Below are positions 6,755-8,495 of a stretch of 8,495 nucleotides of DNA, piece after piece. Location of the stretch: assembly GCA_017412445.1 (NCBI GenBank), contig JAFPYA010000130.1, forward strand, positions 1 to 8,495, given 5' to 3'. The position numbers and the translations under genes were made by a program. Positions within the stretch are counted from its first letter, which is position 1; each line of letters opens with the position of its first letter. The stretch comes from Clostridia bacterium (lineage in GTDB: Bacteria; Bacillota; Clostridia; Christensenellales; Aristaeellaceae). The notes under the pieces were generated by a model. That model worked only from the letters and a program-made list of their open reading frames with translations, searched no databases and was not told where the DNA came from.

Positions 6755-7483
6755 ATGGCAAACGTAAATCTGGCCGCGCTCAGGCAGGGCGACAGCGGCA
6801 GCGCGGTAAGGCTGCTGGGCGCAATCCTCGCGGGCGCGCCGATAAACGCATTTGACGAGGCGCTGAAGGAGAAGGTCGTCTCCTTTCAGGCGGAGCGCGG
6901 CCTTAAGCAGGACGGCGTTGCAGGCGAAAACACGTGGAACGCCTTAATCTCCGCCGAGGCGGAAAAGAGGGGATACCACGCGCCCGCGCGCCTTAATATA
7001 TACGATTTTAAGCAGTACGACGCGCGCTGGGCGGACAAGCTCTATTCCTCAAAGGGCGACAAAAGCCAGACCGTGCGCTCCTCGGGCTGCGGACCCACGG
7101 CCATGGCGGACATAATATACGCGGTGGACAAAAGCGTCACGCCTGCGACTATGGCGGATTTTGCCCTCTCTCACGGCGACCGCACGGCCTCAAACGGCAC
7201 CGCGTGGAGCTTTTTCGACCACGTGGCAAAGGCCTACCCCATGCTTTCATACAAAAGGGCGACGCGCTTAAGCGACCTCGAAAGCTGCCTGCTCTCGGGC
7301 GGGGCGGCGGTGGTCAGCATGGGCAAGGGCTACTGGACAAAGGGCGGACACTACATCTGCGTGCATGAGATAAGCGGCGGCTATGTCTGCGCAAACGACC
7401 CCGCCTCATCTGCGCGCAAGCGCCAGAAGACGGACGAATTTATGAAGGAGCGCAGGATGTGCTTTTGCTTTTGGCCCAAATAA
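6755..7483 (+). CDS. Endolysin: peptidoglycan-binding domain plus C39-like cysteine peptidase
   Basis: A 242-residue lysis enzyme. Residues about 8-66 are a PG_binding_1 domain: LRQGDSGSAVRLL, then VVSFQAERGLKQDGVAGENTW. Residues about 80-242 resemble the Peptidase_C39_2 / papain-like fold. They show YDFKQYDARWAD, the nucleophile motif SSGCGPTAMADII with Cys112, GGHYICVHE with His199, and a YVCANDP loop that offers Asn214 or Asp215 as the third catalytic residue. It should cut peptide bonds in the peptidoglycan stem or cross-bridge once the holin lets it reach the wall. There is no signal peptide, which fits holin dependence. The wall-binding domain lies before the catalytic one, the reverse of many Gram-positive phage endolysins. 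AAGGGAGGA at 6741-6749 supports the ATG. The exact bond cleaved cannot be told from sequence alone. Confidence 0.87.
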   Translation: MANVNLAALRQGDSGSAVRLLGAILAGAPINAFDEALKEKVVSFQAERGLKQDGVAGENTWNALISAEAEKRGYHAPARLNIYDFKQYDARWADKLYSSKGDKSQTVRSSGCGPTAMADIIYAVDKSVTPATMADFALSHGDRTASNGTAWSFFDHVAKAYPMLSYKRATRLSDLESCLLSGGAAVVSMGKGYWTKGGHYICVHEISGGYVCANDPASSARKRQKTDEFMKERRMCFCFWPK

Positions 7484-7500
7484 ACCTGTATTCAAACATA

Positions 7501-7507
7501 AAAGGAG
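7501..7507 (+). promoter_or_regulatory. Ribosome binding site that fixes the holin start
   Basis: AAAGGAG sits five bases before the ATG at 7513. The frame is open upstream to an ATG at 7459 inside the endolysin gene, but that one has no such site. I therefore chose 7513. Confidence 0.78.
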
Positions 7508-7512
7508 ACGAT

Positions 7513-7929
7513 ATGAAGCACGACATTCAAATTGTATGGGAGCGCGCGCGCCTGATTATAACGGCGCTTGGCGGCTATGTGGGCGCGTTCGTGGGGGGCG
7601 CGGACGGGCTGCTGACGGCGCTTGTGATAATGATGGGCGCGGACTACCTTTCGGGGCTGATGAGCGCGTTTCACGAAAAGCAACTGAACAGCCGCGTTGG
7701 CTTTAAAGGCATAGCAAGAAAGGCGCTGATGCTTATACTGGTAGGCGCGGCAAACATACTGGATGCGCGGGTGATAGGCACGGGCGCGGGGCTGAGGACT
7801 GCTGTGATCTGCTTTTACATAAGCAACGAAGCCCTCTCCCTCTTCGAAAACGCCGCCCGCTTAGGCCTGCCCGTGCCGGAAAAGCTGAAGGAAGCCTTGA
7901 AGCAGCTGCACGGGGAAGAAATGAAGTAA
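7513..7929 (+). CDS. Phage holin, phage_holin_4 (TcdE/BhlA-like) family
   Basis: A 138-residue membrane protein. Hydrophobic segments lie at about 12-30 (ARLIITALGGYVGAFVGGA), 31-50 (LLTALVIMMGADYLSGLM), 68-84 (ARKALMLILVGAANILD) and 93-112 (GLRTAVICFYISNEALSL). Family landmarks are the 'GADYLSGL' motif, the 'GFKGIARKALMLILV' segment and the C-terminal 'NEALSLFENAARLGLPVP' with a charged tail. These are usual for the toxin-secretion/phage-lysis holins of Clostridia. It should oligomerise in the cytoplasmic membrane and open holes at a set time, freeing the endolysin made by the gene 29 bases upstream. The frame continues upstream to 7459, but the Shine-Dalgarno site at 7501-7507 and the usual family N-terminus favour the shorter start. 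It is the last gene in the window. Confidence 0.88.
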   Translation: MKHDIQIVWERARLIITALGGYVGAFVGGADGLLTALVIMMGADYLSGLMSAFHEKQLNSRVGFKGIARKALMLILVGAANILDARVIGTGAGLRTAVICFYISNEALSLFENAARLGLPVPEKLKEALKQLHGEEMK

Positions 7930-7953
7930 TTTTTTATGAAAAACTACGAAAAC

Positions 7954-7980
7954 AGCATTTAATGAAAGAGCATAAATGCT
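7954..7980. repeat. Inverted repeat just after the holin gene
   Basis: AGCATTTA at 7954-7961 pairs with TAAATGCT at 7973-7980 around an 11-base loop. It is AT-rich and has no T tract on its + strand side, so it is a poor intrinsic terminator for the lysis transcript. On the opposite strand a T-rich run follows it, so a terminator for a leftward transcript is possible. Confidence 0.55.
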
Positions 7981-7991
7981 CCGCCTCATCC

Positions 7992-8162
7992 GCCCCTACG
8001 GGGCACCTTCTCGCCTGCGGGCTCGGTCACGGTTCGGCTCTTGACGTCCACAGGCGGGTGCCGCGCCTCAAATCTTTGATTTGAGCTGTGGCAGTCGCAA
8101 AGCGACCGATTTTGTCAAAGACAAAATCGCCTCGCAATTCACTACCGAACCGCGCTTCGCGC
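7992..8162. repeat. Cluster of six hairpins with three-base loops
   Basis: Perfect arms with exactly three-base loops recur here. They are GCCCC/GGGGC at 7992-8004 (loop TAC), GCGG/CCGC at 8054-8064 (GTG), CTCAAATC/GATTTGAG at 8067-8085 (TTT), GTCGC/GCGAC at 8094-8106 (AAA), CGATTTTGTC/GACAAAATCG at 8107-8129 (AAA) and GCGC/GCGC at 8152-8162 (TTC). Enclosing stems are also seen: CCACAG at 8048-8053 with CTGTGG at 8086-8091, and CGGTTCGG at 8030-8037 with CCGAACCG at 8145-8152. An alternative pairing is CGCCTG 8012-8017 with CAGGCG 8051-8056, next to GGCACC 8002-8007 with GGTGCC 8057-8062. The first five of the listed inner hairpins are nearly back to back. The function is unknown. Confidence 0.8.
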
Positions 8163-8237
8163 CCTCCAGGGGAAGGCTTTAAAAGACTGCCCAAGGAAGA
8201 AAAAACACGCCGTTGCACCCCTCCCAAGGGGAGGCTT
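8162..8237. repeat. Imperfect direct repeat, two copies
   Basis: Copy one (8162-8179) reads CCCTCCAGGGGAAGGCTT and copy two (8219-8237) reads CCCTCCCAAGGGGAGGCTT; they differ by small changes near the middle. They recall the short palindromic intergenic repeats common in Clostridia genomes, from memory only. Confidence 0.5.
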
Positions 8238-8245
8238 GGAGGGGT
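8217..8245. repeat. Imperfect palindrome, 29 bases
   Basis: ACCCCTCCCAAG at 8217-8228 pairs with CTTGGAGGGGT at 8235-8245, with one unpaired C, around the loop GGGAGG. The arms are GC-rich and would form a stable hairpin. No T tract follows on the + strand. Confidence 0.7.
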
Positions 8246-8252
8246 CTCCTCC

Positions 8253-8355
8253 AACCTCAATTACGCAGCGGCGGCATGTACGCCGCGAGGAGCGATTTTT
8301 GCGGAGGCGAGCTTGCCCGCCGGGAGCAAAAATCGTTTCCTTGCGGTTTGAGGTT
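8253..8355. repeat. Nested stem structure enclosing two hairpins
   Basis: AACCTCAA at 8253-8260 pairs perfectly with TTGAGGTT at 8348-8355. Inside lie GCGGCG/CGCCGC at 8268-8286 (seven-base loop) and CGATTTTTGC at 8293-8302 with GCAAAAATCG at 8326-8335 (23-base loop holding a small GGCGAGC/GCTTGCC-type pairing). The result is a three-way-junction shape. Confidence 0.72.
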
Positions 8356-8406
8356 GATTTGCCTTTCGCCCGGAAATCTCCGCAGAGATTTCAGAAAAAC
8401 CGTAAG
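8340..8406. repeat. Hairpin with outer pairing, right part of the repeat region
   Basis: GAAATCTC at 8373-8380 pairs with GAGATTTC at 8385-8392 around a four-base loop (CGCA). CTTGCGGTTT at 8340-8349 can pair with AAACCGTAAG at 8397-8406 with one G-T pair; this competes with the outer stem at 8348-8355. Such alternatives leave the true fold open. Confidence 0.6.
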
Positions 8407-8495
8407 CCTGTTGCGCTGCCATCAAAACCTTGCCGTTTAAGCAAACAGCACCCTGCACAACAAAACCTAACCGCTCGAAATGAAGCTCCGATTCA

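Larger units (their letters stand above)
7930..8495. other. Gene-free region rich in inverted repeats
   Basis: This 566-base stretch carries no convincing gene. Open frames on both strands run through palindromes, have no ribosome binding sites, and lack protein-like composition. Instead it contains a series of hairpins, an imperfect palindrome and a partial direct repeat, given separately. The last part, 8407-8495, shows only a weak pairing, TGTTGCGC at 8409-8416 against GCACAACA at 8455-8462 with one mismatch. No tRNA, integrase or obvious attachment site was found. Confidence 0.75.

Noticed and set aside
7459..7512. An earlier holin start inside the endolysin gene
   Set aside because: No Shine-Dalgarno site; the ATG at 7513 has AAAGGAG at the right distance and gives the usual N-terminus. 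A dual-start regulator cannot be fully excluded.
7954..7980. Intrinsic terminator after the holin gene
   Set aside because: The stem is AT-rich and no T tract follows on the + strand; the T run at 7930-7935 has no hairpin before it.
7992..8406. CRISPR array
   Set aside because: The hairpins have different arms and no constant direct repeat with regular spacers.
8027..8458. Several frames of 65-87 codons on both strands
   Set aside because: They run through perfect palindromes, lack ribosome binding sites and overlap each other; better explained as repeat DNA.
7930..8495. tRNA gene or tRNA-type attachment site
   Set aside because: No cloverleaf with a T-arm GTTCGA-type motif in the proper setting was found; the GGTTCGG at 8031-8037 belongs to a longer stem.

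Overview
This window is part of a tailed-phage or prophage genome: the late structural and lysis genes, all on the + strand, followed by a gene-free stretch rich in inverted repeats. The probable host is a GC-rich member of the Clostridia (Bacillota). Three things point there: strong AGGAGG-type ribosome binding sites before nearly every gene, phage protein families best known from Gram-positive hosts (DUF4355-type scaffold, DUF6711-type protein, DUF859-type tail protein, TcdE-type holin), and heavy use of AGG (Arg) and ATA (Ile) codons despite GC-rich DNA. No integrase or host gene is visible, so prophage and free phage cannot be told apart.

Layout. Bases 1-170 hold the C-terminal end of a probable portal protein. 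A short scaffold-like protein (200-547) and a P22-type major capsid protein (572-1690) follow; together with the portal they build the procapsid. A compact block of three small genes follows (1690-2697): an unrecognised 160-residue protein, an unrecognised 57-residue helical protein at 2174-2347, and a 112-residue DUF6711-like protein with a GTG start. Next comes a 712-residue tail-tip protein (2707-4845) with a hub-like N-terminal part and a 25-residue repeat shaft, then a 626-residue DUF859-like distal tail protein (4858-6738). The lysis cassette is an endolysin with an N-terminal peptidoglycan-binding domain and a C-terminal C39-like cysteine peptidase (6755-7483), then a holin (7513-7929).

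How they work together. Portal, scaffold and coat assemble the head. The small genes probably serve the head-tail junction or tail. The two large proteins would form the adsorption apparatus. Holin and endolysin release progeny. Gene spacing (overlaps or gaps of at most about 30 bases) suggests one late transcript. There is no recognisable tail-tube, tape-measure or classical connector gene between capsid and tail tip; only about 1 kb lies there.

Bases 7930-8495 have no convincing gene. They contain many inverted repeats, including six hairpins that all have three-base loops within 171 bases, and a nested structure at 8253-8355. This is the part least explained by ordinary annotation; it may be an interspersed palindromic repeat mosaic of the host or a structured RNA.
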